Shown piece by piece: positions 19,942 through 28,986 of a DNA stretch of 64,000 nucleotides (positions are counted from its first letter, which is position 1; every line of letters starts with the position of its first letter). A program made the translations under genes and the position numbers. Location of the stretch: NCBI RefSeq assembly GCF_017876115.1, contig NZ_JAGINO010000007.1, forward strand, positions 186,001 to 250,000, given 5' to 3'. The stretch comes from Azospirillum picis. Its GTDB lineage: Bacteria; Pseudomonadota; Alphaproteobacteria; Azospirillales; Azospirillaceae. Under the pieces are notes generated by a model that was given only the letters and a program-made list of their open reading frames with translations, was not told the origin of the DNA and searched no databases.

Positions 19942-21021
19942 TCAGCGGCCGGCGCCGTGGCTGACGGCGGACTGGAAGGCCAGCATCACGCGGTCGAGCA
20001 GGAAGCCGATCAGGCCGATGGTGAAGACGGCGACCATGATCCTGGCCAGCGAGCTGGACGAGCCGTTCTGGAACTCGTCCCACACGAACTTGCCGAGGCC
20101 GGGGTTCTGCGCCAGCATCTCGGCGGCGATCAGCACCATCCAACCCACGCCCAGCGACAGCCGGAGGCCGGTGAAGATGTAGGGCAGGGCCGACGGCAGC
20201 ACGAGGCGGCGCACCATGGTGACGCCGGAGAGCTGCAGCACCTTGCCGACATTCATCAGGTCCCTGTCGATCGACGACACACCGACGGCGGTGTTGATCA
20301 GCGTCGGCCACAGCGAGCAGAGCGTGACGGTGATGGCGGAGGTGAGGAAGGACTTGTCGAACAGCGGGTCGTCGCTCGACACGGTGGCGCTGACCACCAT
20401 GGTGACCAGCGGCAGCCAGGCCAGCGGCGACACCGGCTTGAAGATCTGGATCAGCGGGTTGATCGCGGCGTTGACGGTGGCGGACAGGCCGCAGGCCACC
20501 CCCAGCGGCACCGCCACCAGGGCGCCCAGCAGGAAGCCGGTGAAGACGGTCTTGAGGCTGGTGAGGATCTGGTCCAGGTAGGTCGGCTTGCCGGCATAGG
20601 GCAGGGTCTTCACCTCCGCCGCCGGGTTCTTCGCCAGCTTCTCGGCGTTGCGCTTGGCCTGGCGGTCATAGAAGGCGGCCTCCTTGGCGCGCTCGGCCTT
20701 GTGGTCGGCGTAGAGGTTGGTCGCCTGCTCCCACACCTGCGCCGGACCGGGGATGGCGCCCAGGCTGGTGTGGACCTGCGGGGCGGCCCAGGCCCAGGCG
20801 GCGAGGAACAGCAGGATGGCGGTCAGCGGGACGCCCATCTGGCGCCACAGCTCGATGCCCTGCTGGCGCGGGTTCTCGCCGGCGGCGAGCCGCAGCAGCG
20901 GCGCCAGCCAGCCGAGGCCGACCGCGGTCAGGGCGGAAGCGATGCGGTTGAGGGCATGGGCACGCCGGGCCTTGCGCTGGGCGCGGGCGAGCTCGGCGGA
21001 TGTGTCGGTCAGGCTGGTCAT
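19942..21021 (-). CDS. nrtB: nitrate/nitrite ABC transporter permease
   Basis: 359 residues. After a long N-terminal region with one hydrophobic helix (VPLTAILLFLAAWAWA) and a charged Lys/Ala-rich periplasmic stretch comes the six-helix NrtB permease core. That core carries FLLGALVAVPLGVACGLS, the family stretch PVSPLAWLPLVTMV, and the EAA-like loop LPYIFTGLRLSLGVGWMVLI. It forms the membrane channel for nitrate driven by the fused ATPase. It lies between nrtA and nrtC; the nrtA-nrtB gap holds a palindromic repeat element. Confidence 0.94.
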   Translation of the reverse strand: MTSLTDTSAELARAQRKARRAHALNRIASALTAVGLGWLAPLLRLAAGENPRQQGIELWRQMGVPLTAILLFLAAWAWAAPQVHTSLGAIPGPAQVWEQATNLYADHKAERAKEAAFYDRQAKRNAEKLAKNPAAEVKTLPYAGKPTYLDQILTSLKTVFTGFLLGALVAVPLGVACGLSATVNAAINPLIQIFKPVSPLAWLPLVTMVVSATVSSDDPLFDKSFLTSAITVTLCSLWPTLINTAVGVSSIDRDLMNVGKVLQLSGVTMVRRLVLPSALPYIFTGLRLSLGVGWMVLIAAEMLAQNPGLGKFVWDEFQNGSSSSLARIMVAVFTIGLIGFLLDRVMLAFQSAVSHGAGR

Positions 21022-21047
21022 GATTTGAGTCTTCCCCTTGGAAAGAT

Positions 21048-21157
21048 CCCTTCTCCCCCCTGGGGAGAAGGTTAGGATGAGGGGGTTCGGCGCAGCCGAA
21101 ATCAGTTCAGCGGGTGGGTCCCCCTCACCCCGACCCTCTCCCCGGGGGGAGAGGGGG
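21048..21157. repeat. palindromic repeat element between nrtA and nrtB
   Basis: A compound palindrome with three nested hairpins: CCTTCTCCCC/GGGGAGAAGG (from 21048), TTCGGC/GCCGAA (21086-21100) and CCCTCTCCCC/GGGGAGAGGG (to about 21155). TGAGGGGG (21078-21085) and CCCCCTCA (21120-21127) pair across the middle. It lies inside the nrt operon and could adjust nrtA mRNA stability relative to nrtBC. Confidence 0.8.
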
Positions 21158-21184
21158 GAATTGCGCGAGAGAAGGCGGGAGTGC

Positions 21185-22576
21185 TCAGCCCCCCACCACC
21201 TGCCCGCCCTCGACCTTCTGGTCGCCCTTCAGGCCGATCGGCAGCGTGCCGAGGTAGTCGTTCGGCTTGTGGCCGTCATAGGGGATGCCGTCGATGAAGC
21301 CGCTGTCGACCGGCTTGTAGCCGTCGCCGGTCCACAGGAAGTCGCTTTCCTTGGCCTTGCCCTCCTCGACCAGCAGCCGGGCCGCCTTCAGGAAAAGCTC
21401 CGGCTTGTAGACGTCGGCGGCGACCTTGGCGTACCAGCTGTCGGGCTTGGCCTCGGCGATCTGGCCCCAGCGGCGCATCTGGGTCAGGTACCAGATGGCG
21501 TCCGAATAGAAGGGATAATTGGCGTTGTAGCGGAAGAAGACGTTGAAGTCGGGGACGTCGCGCTTGTCGCCCTTCTCGTACTCGAAGGTGCCGGTCATCG
21601 AGTTGGCGATGACCTTGGCGTCGGCGCCGACATAGTCCGACTTGGCCAGCATCTTCACCGCTTCGGCGCGGTTGGCGTTGTTGTTCTCGTCCAGCCACAT
21701 GGCGGCGCGGATCAGCGCCTTCAGCACGGCCAGGTGGGTGTTGGGGTACTTCTTCGCCCAGTCGTCGGTGACGCCGAAGACCTTCTCGGGATTGTTCTTC
21801 CAGATCTCGGTGTCGGTGATCACCGGCACGCCGATGCCCTTCACCACCGCCTGCTGGTTCCACGGCTCGCCGACGCTGTAGCCGTAGATGGTCCCGGCCT
21901 CCAGCGTCGCCGGCATCTGCGGCGGCGGGGTGACCGACAGCAGGGCGTCGGCGCCGATCTGGCCCGACACGTCGGTCGGGCTGTAGAGGCCGGGATTGAT
22001 GCCGCCCGCCGCCAGCCAATAGCGTAGTTCGTAATTGTGGGTGGAGACCGGGAAGACCATGCCCATGGTGAAGGGCTTGCCCTCCGCCTTGTACTGGGCG
22101 ATCACCGGCTTCAGGGCATCGGCCTTGATCGGGTGGGCGATCTTGCCGTCCGGTCCCTTGGGCAGCCCGGCCCTCATCTTCTGCCAGACCTCGTTCGACA
22201 GCGTGATGCCGTTGCCGTTCAGGTCCATCGAGAAGGCGGTGACGATGTGCGCCTTGGTGCCGAAGCCGATGGTGGCGCCCAGCGGCTGGCCGGCCAGCAT
22301 GTGGGCGCCGTCCAGCTCGCCGGAGATGACGCGGTCGAGCAGGACCTTCCAGTTCGCCTGCGGCTCCAGCGTCACCGACAGGCCCTCGTCCTCGAAGAAG
22401 CCCTTCTCGACGGCGACCGCCAGCGGGGCCATGTCGGTCAGCTTGATGAAGCCGAGTTTCAGCTGCTCCTTCTCGACGTCGAGCGGGGCGGCGAAGGCGG
22501 AGACGCCGGCGGTCAGCGCGACCGCGGCGGCGGCGGATGCCAGGAGGCGGCGGAGGGGGAAAGCGGTCTTGGCCAC
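21185..22576 (-). CDS. nrtA: nitrate/nitrite ABC transporter substrate-binding protein
   Basis: 463 residues from a GTG start at 22576, preceded by GGAG. Residues 1-30 form a Sec signal peptide ([19 protein letters not shown]). The mature protein is the CmpA/NrtA nitrate-binding family: [60 protein letters not shown] and [13 protein letters not shown]. It captures nitrate in the periplasm for NrtB. The open frame continues far upstream, but that part has no coding character and contains the promoter and leader. It is the first gene of nrtA-nrtB-nrtC. Confidence 0.94.
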   Translation of the reverse strand: MAKTAFPLRRLLASAAAAVALTAGVSAFAAPLDVEKEQLKLGFIKLTDMAPLAVAVEKGFFEDEGLSVTLEPQANWKVLLDRVISGELDGAHMLAGQPLGATIGFGTKAHIVTAFSMDLNGNGITLSNEVWQKMRAGLPKGPDGKIAHPIKADALKPVIAQYKAEGKPFTMGMVFPVSTHNYELRYWLAAGGINPGLYSPTDVSGQIGADALLSVTPPPQMPATLEAGTIYGYSVGEPWNQQAVVKGIGVPVITDTEIWKNNPEKVFGVTDDWAKKYPNTHLAVLKALIRAAMWLDENNNANRAEAVKMLAKSDYVGADAKVIANSMTGTFEYEKGDKRDVPDFNVFFRYNANYPFYSDAIWYLTQMRRWGQIAEAKPDSWYAKVAADVYKPELFLKAARLLVEEGKAKESDFLWTGDGYKPVDSGFIDGIPYDGHKPNDYLGTLPIGLKGDQKVEGGQVVGG

Positions 22577-22738
22577 GTCGGTTGCTCCATCTCTGAAAAT
22601 CCGGACCAGCGGCCGGCGGTGGGCGCGACACCGGTGATCGTTTTCCGTGCAGGCTCCGGACTGACCGATTTTTGAGCAGGGGGCGCGGGGCACCCGATCC
22701 TGTGGCGGCGTCCAGGGGGGCCGGCCGGTCGGCCTTGG

Positions 22739-22828
22739 AAAAGGCCAGTCGATACCGGGGTCGGCAGCTTTGCCGGAAGGCTGGCCCATCATTGGACGCT
22801 CGGGATGCACGCACCGTCGTTGGCGCGT
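22739..22828 (-). promoter_or_regulatory. candidate ANTAR (NasT) antiterminator and attenuator in the nrtA leader
   Basis: Reading leftward, hairpin 1 (22828-22809) is ACGCGCC-AACGAC-GGTGCGT. It has a 7-bp stem including one G-U and a hexaloop with A at position 1 and G at position 4. Hairpin 2 (22797-22784) is GTCC-AATGAT-GGGC, again a hexaloop with A1 and G4. Its 3' arm overlaps the 5' arm of a terminator-like structure: GGCCAG (22786-22781) pairs with CTGGCC (22748-22743), with an inner CGGCA/TGCCG hairpin, followed by TTTT. This is the arrangement described for ANTAR-controlled leaders such as those bound by NasR and NasT. The RNA structure is read by eye, and the U-tract is short. Confidence 0.6.
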
Positions 22829-22843
22829 CTTGGTCCGACTGTC

Positions 22844-22859
22844 GCAATCCTCATGCCAA
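22844..22859 (-). promoter_or_regulatory. sigma-54 promoter for nrtABC
   Basis: On the minus strand the sequence reads TTGGCATGAGGATTGC, matching the -24/-12 consensus TGGCAY-N5-TTGC with exactly ten bases between GG and GC. Transcription would start near 22832, about 256 bases before nrtA. RpoN/NtrC control of nitrate assimilation is established in proteobacteria. Confidence 0.75.
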
Positions 22860-22901
22860 AGGACCGATTTTGCCGGCAATTCGGCTCGAACGGTTGGTTT
22901 T

Positions 22902-22913
22902 GTTCGGCCGAAC
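22902..22913. promoter_or_regulatory. 12-bp perfect palindrome between the two sigma-54 promoters
   Basis: GTTCGGCCGAAC is fully self-complementary. It lies upstream of both divergent sigma-54 promoters, closer to the nrtA promoter. It could be a regulator site; it does not match the NtrC consensus. Confidence 0.35.
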
Positions 22914-23122
22914 CCGGCGAAAGGTATGAGGAGCTGGCCATGCCCCGTCGGCAGGCATCGGCTTTCTGCTGTTTTTTGCGGCGCACCAAATCCGCTCTGA
23001 CCAAAGATCGTGCAAAGCGCGGGGCTGGTCTCAAAACAGGCACCTTGGTGCCAAGACCTCGCTTGCGCCACCGCCCGCGGAATCCCTGGAGTTTGCCGAC
23101 GGGCAGCGGGCGAGCCGGCCTC

Positions 23123-23137
23123 TGGCATGCGGATTGC
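23123..23137 (+). promoter_or_regulatory. sigma-54 promoter for nirB-nirD-nasA-cobA
   Basis: TGGCATGCGGATTGC has GG at 23124-23125 and GC at 23136-23137 with ten bases between. It is nearly identical to the divergent nrtA promoter. Transcription would start near 23149, giving a leader of about 254 bases before nirB. Confidence 0.78.
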
Positions 23138-23253
23138 GAAGGAAGCGGCGAGACAACGCGGGCGGCGGCAATGTCGCCGACGCCCGCATGATCGGCCGGC
23201 ACCGTGCGACGCAGCGCGGGAACGGCCAGCGGCCGGCCCCAGGGTCGGCCCGA

Positions 23254-23350
23254 GGTTCGACGACGAACCACCCGGACAACGGCGTCCGAACAGGTGCTTC
23301 CCGCCCTTCACCGGGCGGGTCTGGCAACCCGTTCGGACGCCTTTCTTTTT
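23254..23350 (+). promoter_or_regulatory. candidate ANTAR (NasT) antiterminator and intrinsic terminator in the nirB leader
   Basis: Hairpin 1 (23254-23269) is GGTTC-GACGAC-GAACC. Hairpin 2 (23273-23288) is CGGAC-AACGGC-GTCCG, whose hexaloop has A1 and G4. Hairpin 2 shares its 3' arm with an 11-bp terminator stem, GGCGTCCGAAC (23281-23291) with GTTCGGACGCC (23331-23341). The stem encloses a CCCGCCC/GGGCGGG hairpin and is followed by TTTCTTTTT (23342-23350). The terminator is 52 bp before the nirB start and has no gene before it on this strand, so it must be an attenuator. Hairpin 1 departs from consensus at loop position 1 (G rather than A). Confidence 0.7.
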
Positions 23351-23402
23351 GGCCCCGTGCCTGACGTCGCGGCAGGCCGGACACGGAGACGAGGCAGACG
23401 CC

Positions 23403-25916
23403 ATGGACATGCATCTCTCATCGAACAACGGACCCGTCGTTGAGCTGAACGAGGCCACGCTGACCACCGGCGCGCCGCGGAAGGAGCGGCTGGTCGTGGT
23501 CGGCAACGGCATGGCCGGCATGAAGACGGTGGAGGAGCTGCTGGCGAAGGCACCCGGCCGCTACGAGATCACCGTCTTCGGCGCCGAGCCGCACCCCAAC
23601 TACAACCGCATCATGCTGTCGCCGGTGCTGGCCGGCGAAAAGACCTTCGAGCAGATCGTGCTGCAGGGCCGCGACTGGTACGACGCCAACGGCATCACGC
23701 TGCTGACCGGCGAGCCGGTGGAGGGCATCGACCGGACGGCCAAGACCGTCATCTCGCGCGCCGGCCGGGTGGTGCCCTATGACCGGCTGCTGATCGCCAC
23801 CGGTTCGATGCCCTTCATCATCCCGGTGCCGGGATCGACCCTGCCGGGCGTCATCGGCTTCCGCGACCTGGCGGACGTCGACGCCATGCTGGCCGCCGCC
23901 GCCAAGGGCGGCCGCGCCGTGGTGATCGGCGGCGGCCTGCTGGGGCTTGAGGCGGCCAACGGGCTGCGGGTCAAGGGGATGGAGGTCACCGTCATCCACC
24001 TGATGCCGACGCTGATGGAACGCCAGCTCGACCCCTCGGCCGGCATCCTGTTGCAGCGCGAGCTGGAGCGCCGCGGCATCGACGTGCTGACCGGCGCCGA
24101 CACCGCCGAGATCATCGGCACCGAGCATGTCACCGGCGTTCGCCTGAAGGACGGCCGCGACCTGCCGGCCGACATCGTCGTCATGGCGGTCGGCATCCGC
24201 CCGAACATGGCGCTGGGCAAGGCGGCCGGGCTGGACTGCGGCCGCGGCATCCGCGTCGACGACCGGATGCGCACCAGCGATCCGTCGATTTACGCGGTCG
24301 GCGAGTGCGTCGAGCACCGCGGCCTGACCTACGGCCTCGTCGCCCCGCTGTTCGAGATGGCCAAGGTGCTGGCCGGCGACCTCGCCGGGCAGGAGGGCGG
24401 CGCCTATGCTGGTTCCGTCACCTCGACCAAGCTGAAGGTCACCGGCGTCGACGTCTTCTCCGCCGGCGACTTCTCGGGCGGGGAGGGCACCGAGGACATC
24501 GTCTTCCGCGACGCCGCCCGCGGCGTCTACAAGCGCCTGGTGCTGAAGGACGGCAAGCTGCTGGGCGCCGTGCTCTACGGCGACACCAAGGACGGCGCCT
24601 GGTACTTTTCGCTGCTGAAGGACGGTGCCGACGTCTCCGCCGAGCGCGACACCATGATCTTCGGGCAGGGCTTCGGGAGCGCCGATGCCGGAAACCCCAA
24701 TGCCGCGGTCGCCGCCCTCCCCGACAGCGCCGAGATCTGCGGCTGCAACGGCGTGTGCAAGGGCACCATCGTCAAGGCGATCACCGGGAAGGGCCTGACC
24801 AGCCTGGACGAGGTGAAGGCCCACACCAAGGCGTCCGCCTCCTGCGGCGGCTGTTCCGGCACGGTGGAAGCGCTGCTGGCGGCGACGCTCGGCGACGGCT
24901 TCAAGGCGGCGCCGAAGCTCAAGCCAATGTGCAAATGCACCAGCCATACCCATGACGCGGTGCGCGCCGCCATCGTGGCGCAGGGGCTGAGGACCATGCC
25001 CGACGTCTTCCAGGCGATGGAATGGACGACGCCCGACGGCTGCGCCTCCTGCCGGCCGGCGCTGAACTACTACCTGCTCTGCGCCTGGCCGGGCGAGTAC
25101 AAGGACGACTACCAGTCGCGCTACATCAACGAGCGCGCCCACGCCAACATCCAGAAGGACGGCACCTATTCGGTGGTCCCGCGCATGTGGGGCGGCCTGA
25201 CCAGTGCTTCGGAACTGCGCGCCATCGCCGACGTCGTCGACAAGTTCAACATCCCGACCGTCAAGGTCACCGGCGGCCAGCGCATCGACCTGTTCGGCGT
25301 GAAGAAGGCGGATCTGCCGGCCGTCTGGGCCGACCTGAACGCCGCCGGGATGGTCTCCGGCCACGCCTATGCCAAGGGGCTGCGCACGGTGAAGACCTGC
25401 GTCGGCTCCGAATGGTGCCGCTTCGGCACGCAGGACAGCACCGGCCTCGGCGTGAAGCTGGAGCGGATGACCTGGGGCACCTGGACGCCGCACAAGGTCA
25501 AGCTGGCGGTCTCCGGCTGCCCGCGCAACTGCGCCGAGGCCACCATCAAGGATCTCGGCGTCGTCTGCATCGACAGCGGCTACGAGCTGCATGTCGGCGG
25601 CAACGGCGGCCTGCATGTCCGCGCCTGCGACCTGCTGGTCCGCGTCGCCAGCGAGGAGGAGGTGCTGGAATACACCGGCGCCTTCATGCAGCTCTACCGC
25701 GAGGAGGCGCGCTACCTGGAGCGCACCGCCCCCTGGGTGGAGCGCGTCGGCCTCGACCACATCAAGGCGGCGCTGGTCGAAGATCCGGAGCGCCGCCGCG
25801 CGCTGAACGCCCGCTTCCTGTTCTCGCAGACCTTCTCGCAGGACGACCCGTGGGCGGAGCGCGCCGCCAAGGGCGTCGACCGCCATGAATTCAAGCTGCT
25901 CGCCGACGTGGAGTGA
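23403..25916 (+). CDS. nirB: assimilatory nitrite reductase [NAD(P)H] large subunit
   Basis: 837 residues, cytoplasmic, reducing nitrite to ammonium. The FAD/NAD domains come first ([43 protein letters not shown]). A BFD-like [2Fe-2S] domain in the middle has CGCNGVCKG and CGGCSG. The C-terminal siroheme/[4Fe-4S] domain has [11 protein letters not shown] and [10 protein letters not shown]. The ATG at 23403 has GAGG upstream; the frame is open further 5', through the leader, which is not coding. It heads the nirB-nirD-nasA-cobA operon. Confidence 0.97.
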   Translation: MDMHLSSNNGPVVELNEATLTTGAPRKERLVVVGNGMAGMKTVEELLAKAPGRYEITVFGAEPHPNYNRIMLSPVLAGEKTFEQIVLQGRDWYDANGITLLTGEPVEGIDRTAKTVISRAGRVVPYDRLLIATGSMPFIIPVPGSTLPGVIGFRDLADVDAMLAAAAKGGRAVVIGGGLLGLEAANGLRVKGMEVTVIHLMPTLMERQLDPSAGILLQRELERRGIDVLTGADTAEIIGTEHVTGVRLKDGRDLPADIVVMAVGIRPNMALGKAAGLDCGRGIRVDDRMRTSDPSIYAVGECVEHRGLTYGLVAPLFEMAKVLAGDLAGQEGGAYAGSVTSTKLKVTGVDVFSAGDFSGGEGTEDIVFRDAARGVYKRLVLKDGKLLGAVLYGDTKDGAWYFSLLKDGADVSAERDTMIFGQGFGSADAGNPNAAVAALPDSAEICGCNGVCKGTIVKAITGKGLTSLDEVKAHTKASASCGGCSGTVEALLAATLGDGFKAAPKLKPMCKCTSHTHDAVRAAIVAQGLRTMPDVFQAMEWTTPDGCASCRPALNYYLLCAWPGEYKDDYQSRYINERAHANIQKDGTYSVVPRMWGGLTSASELRAIADVVDKFNIPTVKVTGGQRIDLFGVKKADLPAVWADLNAAGMVSGHAYAKGLRTVKTCVGSEWCRFGTQDSTGLGVKLERMTWGTWTPHKVKLAVSGCPRNCAEATIKDLGVVCIDSGYELHVGGNGGLHVRACDLLVRVASEEEVLEYTGAFMQLYREEARYLERTAPWVERVGLDHIKAALVEDPERRRALNARFLFSQTFSQDDPWAERAAKGVDRHEFKLLADVE

Positions 25917-25922
25917 CCGAAG

Positions 25923-26300
25923 ATGGACAGCATCATGACCGACGCCCGCTGGACCCTGGTCGGCACCATCGACGACATCCCGGTGCTGGGGTCGCGCGTC
26001 GTCCGCACCCCCGACGGCGACATCGCCCTGTTCCGCACCGCCGCCGACGAGGTCTTCGCGCTGGAGGATGCCTGCCCGCACAAGCAGGGGCCGCTGTCCC
26101 AGGGCATCGTCCATGGCCGCCGCGTCACCTGCCCGCTGCACAACTGGGTGATCGAACTGGCGACCGGCGAGGCGGTAGCCCCCGACGAGGGCCGCACCGG
26201 CCATGTCCCGGTGCGGGTCGAGGGGCGCAGCGTCTCGATCGCGCTCGGCATGGCGAGGCTGTCGCGCGGCGGCTGCCGCAAGGCCTGCGCCCATGTTTGA
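25923..26300 (+). CDS. nirD: nitrite reductase small subunit, Rieske type
   Basis: 125 residues with a Rieske-like [2Fe-2S] fold. Both cluster boxes are present in full: CPHKQGPLSQG and CPLHNWVI (C-x-H and C-x2-H). This retention is typical of alphaproteobacterial NirD, unlike enterobacterial NirD, which lost the ligands. It starts six bases after nirB and its last eight bases overlap the nasA start. Confidence 0.94.
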   Translation: MDSIMTDARWTLVGTIDDIPVLGSRVVRTPDGDIALFRTAADEVFALEDACPHKQGPLSQGIVHGRRVTCPLHNWVIELATGEAVAPDEGRTGHVPVRVEGRSVSIALGMARLSRGGCRKACAHV

Positions 26301-28986
26301 TGGAACTGAGCCGGCCTCCGGGCCTGAACGGGAGGTAAGGACCACCTGCCCCTACTGCGGGGTCGGGTGCGGGGTGATCGCGCGGGTGGCGGCCGATGGC
26401 GCCGTCAGCCTGCGCGGCGATGGCGACCATCCGGCAAACCGGGGGAGGCTCTGCTCCAAGGGATCGGCGCTCGCCGACACGCTGGTGCCGGACGGCCGCC
26501 TGCTCCATCCCGAGATCGACGGGCGCCGCATCTCCTGGGATGAGGCGCTGGACGCGGTGGCGCGGCGCTTCTCCGACGCCATCGCCAGGCATGGGCCGGA
26601 CTCGGTGGCCTTCTACGTCTCCGGCCAGCTGCTGACCGAGGACTATTACGTCGCCAACAAGCTGATGAAGGGCTTCATCGGGGCGGCGAACATCGACACC
26701 AACTCCCGCCTGTGCATGGCCTCCTCGGTGGTCGGGCACAAGCGGGGGTTCGGCGCCGACGCGGTGCCGGGCAGCTACGAGGACTTCGAGCAGGCCGACC
26801 TGGTGGTGCTGGTCGGCTCCAACCTCGCCTGGTGCCATCCGGTGCTGAACCAGCGGCTGTTGGCGGCGCGGGCGGCGCGCGGCACCCGCATCGTCGTCAT
26901 CGACCCGCGCCGCACCGACTGCGTCGGGAACGCGGACCGTCATCTGGCGCTGAAGGCCGGCAGCGACGCGCTGCTGTTCAACGGCCTGCTGGCCCATCTG
27001 GCGGCCGGCGGCCATGCCGATGCAGGCTTCCTCGCCGCCCATGCCGACGGGGCGGAGGCGGCGCTGGCCGCCGCCCGTGCCGATGCGCCGGACATCGCCG
27101 TGGTGGCCCGCCGCTGCGGCTTGGCGGAGGCCGAGGTCGCCGCCTTCTATGGCGAGTTCGCGGCGACCGGGCGGGTGGTCACCGTCTATTCCCAGGGGGT
27201 CAACCAGTCCTCCCAGGGCAGCGACACCGTCAACGCCATCCTGAACGTCCACTTCCTGACCGGCCGCATCGGCCGGCCGGGCTGCGGCCCCTTCTCCGTC
27301 ACCGGCCAGCCGAACGCCATGGGCGGGCGCGAGGTCGGCGGGCTGGCCAACCAGCTCGCCGCCCATATGGGCTTCACGGCGGCGGAGGTCGACCGCGTCG
27401 GCCGCTTCTGGAAGGCGCCGCGCATGGCGGCCAAGCCGGGGCTGAAGGCGGTCGACCTGTTCCGCGCCATCGAGCGCGGCACGGTCAAGGCTGTCTGGAT
27501 CATGGCGACCAACCCGGCGGTCAGCATGCCCGACGCCAGCCGCGTCCGCCGGGCGCTGGCCGGGTGCGAGACCGTGGTGGTGTCCGATTGCATCCGCGAC
27601 ACCGACAGCGGCCGCTTCGCCCACATCCGCCTGCCGGCCAGGGGCTGGAGCGAGAAGGACGGCACCGTCACCAACTCCGACCGCACCGTCTCGCGCCAGC
27701 GCGCCTTCCGGGCTGGCGAGGGCGAGGCGCGGGCCGACTGGTGGATCGTCACCCAGGTCGCCCGCCGCATGGGCTTCGCCGAAGCCTTTCCCTACGAGAG
27801 CGCCGCGGAGATCTTCCGCGAGCACGCCGCCCTGTCGGCCTTCGAGAATGGCGGTGCCCGCGCCTTCGACATCGGCGCGCTGGCCGCCGTCGATGCCGCC
27901 GCCTATGACGGGCTGGCGCCCTTTCCCTGGCCCTGGCGGGCCGGCGGGCAGGCGCAGCAGCGCCTGTACGGCGACGGCCGCTTCCACACCGGCCATGGCC
28001 GCGCCCAGCTGCTGCCGGTCACCGCGACGGAGCCGCCGCGCAGCCTGCCCGACGGCGCCCTGCTGCTGAACAGCGGCCGGTTGCGCGACCAATGGCACAC
28101 CATGACCCGCACCGGCCTGTCGCCGCGCCTGTCGGCCCATGCGCCGGAGCCCTGCCTGGACGTCCATCCCGCCGACGCCGCGGCGCGCGGCCTGGGCGAC
28201 GGCGGGCTCGCCCGCATCACCACCACTGCCGGCGAGGCGCTCGCCCGCGTCCGCGTCACCGCGGCGCAAGGGGAGGGCACGGTCTTCCTGCCGATGCACT
28301 GGACCGACCGCTTCACCGGCGCCTGCGTCGTCGGCCGGCTGGTCGACGACGAGGCGGTGGATCCCCACTCCGGCCAGCCCGACCTGAAGCGGATGCCGGC
28401 GACGGTGCAGCCCTATAGCCCGGACTGGACCGCCTTCCTGCTGGCCCGCCATCCGGTCGAGCCCGCCCATGGCGGCTATTGGGCGCGCCGGGCGGTGACC
28501 GGCGGCCACCTTGTCGAGATGGCCGGCCGCGGCGCCATCCCCGATCCGGCGGCCTGGCTGCCGGGCCTCGATCCCGGCGGAACGCCGGTGGAGTTCCGCG
28601 ACGAGGCCCGCGGCAGCCTGCGCATCGCCTGGATGGAGGGCGGCCCGGATGGCGAACGGCTGGAGGCCTGCCTCTTCGTCGGCGCCGCCGGCCGGCTGCC
28701 GCCGCGCGACTGGCTGGCCGGCCTGCTGGCGGCCGACCGTGTCGACGACGGCGCCCGCGCGAGCCTGCTCGCCGGCCGCGCGCCGGGGGCGGTGGTTGAC
28801 GAGGGACGCATCGTCTGCTCTTGCTTCGGCGTCGGCATCAAACGGCTGGCCTCGGCGATCCGCGACCGTCGCCTGACCAGCGTCGAGGAGATCGGTGCGG
28901 CGCTGAAGGCCGGCACCAACTGCGGCTCCTGCGTGCCCGAACTGAAGGAGGTTCTTCGCCATGCTCATCAGCGCGAAGTGGCGTGA
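26293..28986 (+). CDS. nasA: assimilatory nitrate reductase catalytic subunit
   Basis: 897 residues, cytoplasmic molybdenum bis-MGD enzyme reducing nitrate to nitrite. The N-terminal [4Fe-4S] is bound by Cys19, Cys22, Cys26 and Cys54 (CPYCGVGCGV; LCSKG). The molybdenum ligand region reads SRLCMASSVVGHKRGFGAD. The molybdopterin-binding C-terminal domain has LNSGRLRDQWHTMTRTGLS, followed by a BFD-type [2Fe-2S] tail (CSCFGVG, NCGSCVPEL). That tail marks the NasA class that takes electrons from a partner flavoprotein or ferredoxin. No NasB or NasC partner is adjacent, so the reductant is unclear. It overlaps nirD by eight bases and cobA by 26. Confidence 0.96.
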   Translation: MFDGTEPASGPEREVRTTCPYCGVGCGVIARVAADGAVSLRGDGDHPANRGRLCSKGSALADTLVPDGRLLHPEIDGRRISWDEALDAVARRFSDAIARHGPDSVAFYVSGQLLTEDYYVANKLMKGFIGAANIDTNSRLCMASSVVGHKRGFGADAVPGSYEDFEQADLVVLVGSNLAWCHPVLNQRLLAARAARGTRIVVIDPRRTDCVGNADRHLALKAGSDALLFNGLLAHLAAGGHADAGFLAAHADGAEAALAAARADAPDIAVVARRCGLAEAEVAAFYGEFAATGRVVTVYSQGVNQSSQGSDTVNAILNVHFLTGRIGRPGCGPFSVTGQPNAMGGREVGGLANQLAAHMGFTAAEVDRVGRFWKAPRMAAKPGLKAVDLFRAIERGTVKAVWIMATNPAVSMPDASRVRRALAGCETVVVSDCIRDTDSGRFAHIRLPARGWSEKDGTVTNSDRTVSRQRAFRAGEGEARADWWIVTQVARRMGFAEAFPYESAAEIFREHAALSAFENGGARAFDIGALAAVDAAAYDGLAPFPWPWRAGGQAQQRLYGDGRFHTGHGRAQLLPVTATEPPRSLPDGALLLNSGRLRDQWHTMTRTGLSPRLSAHAPEPCLDVHPADAAARGLGDGGLARITTTAGEALARVRVTAAQGEGTVFLPMHWTDRFTGACVVGRLVDDEAVDPHSGQPDLKRMPATVQPYSPDWTAFLLARHPVEPAHGGYWARRAVTGGHLVEMAGRGAIPDPAAWLPGLDPGGTPVEFRDEARGSLRIAWMEGGPDGERLEACLFVGAAGRLPPRDWLAGLLAADRVDDGARASLLAGRAPGAVVDEGRIVCSCFGVGIKRLASAIRDRRLTSVEEIGAALKAGTNCGSCVPELKEVLRHAHQREVA

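Noticed and set aside
23039..23052. GGCACC-TT-GGTGCC as an NtrC site
   Set aside because: Half-sites match NtrC (GCACC/GGTGC), but the 2-base spacer is shorter than the 5 bases between GCACC and GGTGC in known sites. It lies at a plausible distance from the nirB promoter, yet I would not call it.
22577..23521. 315-codon 5' extension of nrtA
   Set aside because: The extension crosses the sigma-54 promoter and hairpins and even the start of nirB; the signal peptide begins at the GTG at 22576 with its own ribosome site.
23418..26345. 975-codon open frame on the minus strand
   Set aside because: Antisense to nirB and nirD, which are certain; shadow frame.
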